A DNA stretch of 5,546 bases from positions 1-5,546 of the forward strand of contig USKH01000088.1 of NCBI GenBank assembly GCA_900555125.1, given 5' to 3'. The DNA comes from an uncultured Clostridium sp. (GTDB lineage Bacteria > Bacillota > Clostridia > Christensenellales > Pumilibacteraceae). The position numbers and the translations under genes are program-made. Under the pieces are notes generated by a model that was not told the origin of the DNA, ran no database searches, and worked only from the letters and a program-made list of their open reading frames with translations. This document shows positions 5,430-5,546 of the stretch, in pieces; the first letter of the stretch is position 1, and each line of letters begins with the position of its first letter.

Positions 5430-5546
5430 AAACGCACTTCCTTTCCGTTTTCGTCGAGATTGACAGTGTAGGTTTTTCCGTCTGCGGTAACTTCGTATTC
5501 GCCGTAGAAGCCGCGAAAAGTTGCTTTTCCGTCTTTTACGGCAACT
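5426..5546 (-). CDS. C-terminal 39 residues of an upstream protein, possibly GH10 (xylanase)-like
   Basis: An open frame enters from the right edge and stops with TGA at 5426-5428, overlapping the SDR start as ATGA. The visible end reads VAVKDGKATFRGFYGEYEVT and continues ADGKTYTVNLDENGKEVRL. The alternation of hydrophobic and polar residues predicts a short beta-hairpin domain. The string 'G-x-A-x-F-R-G-F-Y-G-x-Y-x-V-T' resembles the tail seen after the barrel in some GH10 endo-xylanase-type proteins, which would suit the sugar locus. With no catalytic region in view, the family is a suggestion only. The coding frame itself is well supported by the overlap and by codon use like that of the SDR gene. 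Confidence 0.65.
   Translation of the reverse strand, partial: VAVKDGKATFRGFYGEYEVTADGKTYTVNLDENGKEVRL

Noticed and set aside
1..5546. tRNA, rRNA, CRISPR arrays, insertion sequences or transposase genes
   Set aside because: I looked on both strands and saw no cloverleaf, no spaced direct repeats, no transposase motifs and no terminal inverted repeats with target duplications around the join.

Overview
The window is about 5.5 kb, and every gene I can support lies on the minus strand, so transcription runs from high to low coordinates. Strong AAGGAG-type ribosome sites, extended -10 promoters of the TGnTATAAT form, moderate G+C and 4-base ATGA/GTGA gene overlaps suggest an anaerobic Bacillota (Clostridia-like) bacterium, probably assembled from a community sample. 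This is an inference from style; there is no rRNA or other taxonomic marker.

Layout in the direction of transcription. (1) 5546-4099 and on to 3194: the end of a protein with a GH10-like tail, a short-chain dehydrogenase/reductase (SDR), an esterase of the predicted-peptidase alpha/beta-hydrolase type, and a long (301 aa) RraA-family protein. The three junctions are 4-base stop/start overlaps, so this is one translationally coupled operon. (2) 3077-2124: a seven-bladed beta-propeller lactonase (6-phosphogluconolactonase type), 116 bp after the RraA gene. (3) 2123-1960: an intergenic region with two inverted repeats and a very good sigma-A promoter. (4) 1959-358: one unbroken reading frame whose first ~371 residues are the N-terminal part of a GH2 glycosidase and whose last ~162 residues are the C-terminal iron-sulfur part of a NuoF/HydB-type subunit of an NADH-linked [FeFe] hydrogenase. 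(5) 333-304: a classic intrinsic terminator. (6) 188-1: a promoter and the first 45 codons of a beta-lactamase-fold serine hydrolase.

Regions 1-3 and the GH2 half of region 4 make sense together as a carbohydrate catabolic locus: glycosidases and an esterase release sugars, and an SDR, a lactonase and an aldolase-like RraA protein could process the oxidised sugar or sugar acid. The substrate cannot be read from the sequence.

The most notable point is the reading frame at 358-1959. The join falls inside the GH2 catalytic barrel, exactly where both families carry Gly-Met-Ile-Val-Met-Asp-Glu (positions 847-867), and codon use changes there. The best explanation is a chimeric join at a shared ~21-base word, most likely a metagenome assembly artefact and less likely a real recombination. 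If so, bases 1 to about 850 come from a different genome or locus than the rest. I do not find convincing evidence of a new multi-gene system.
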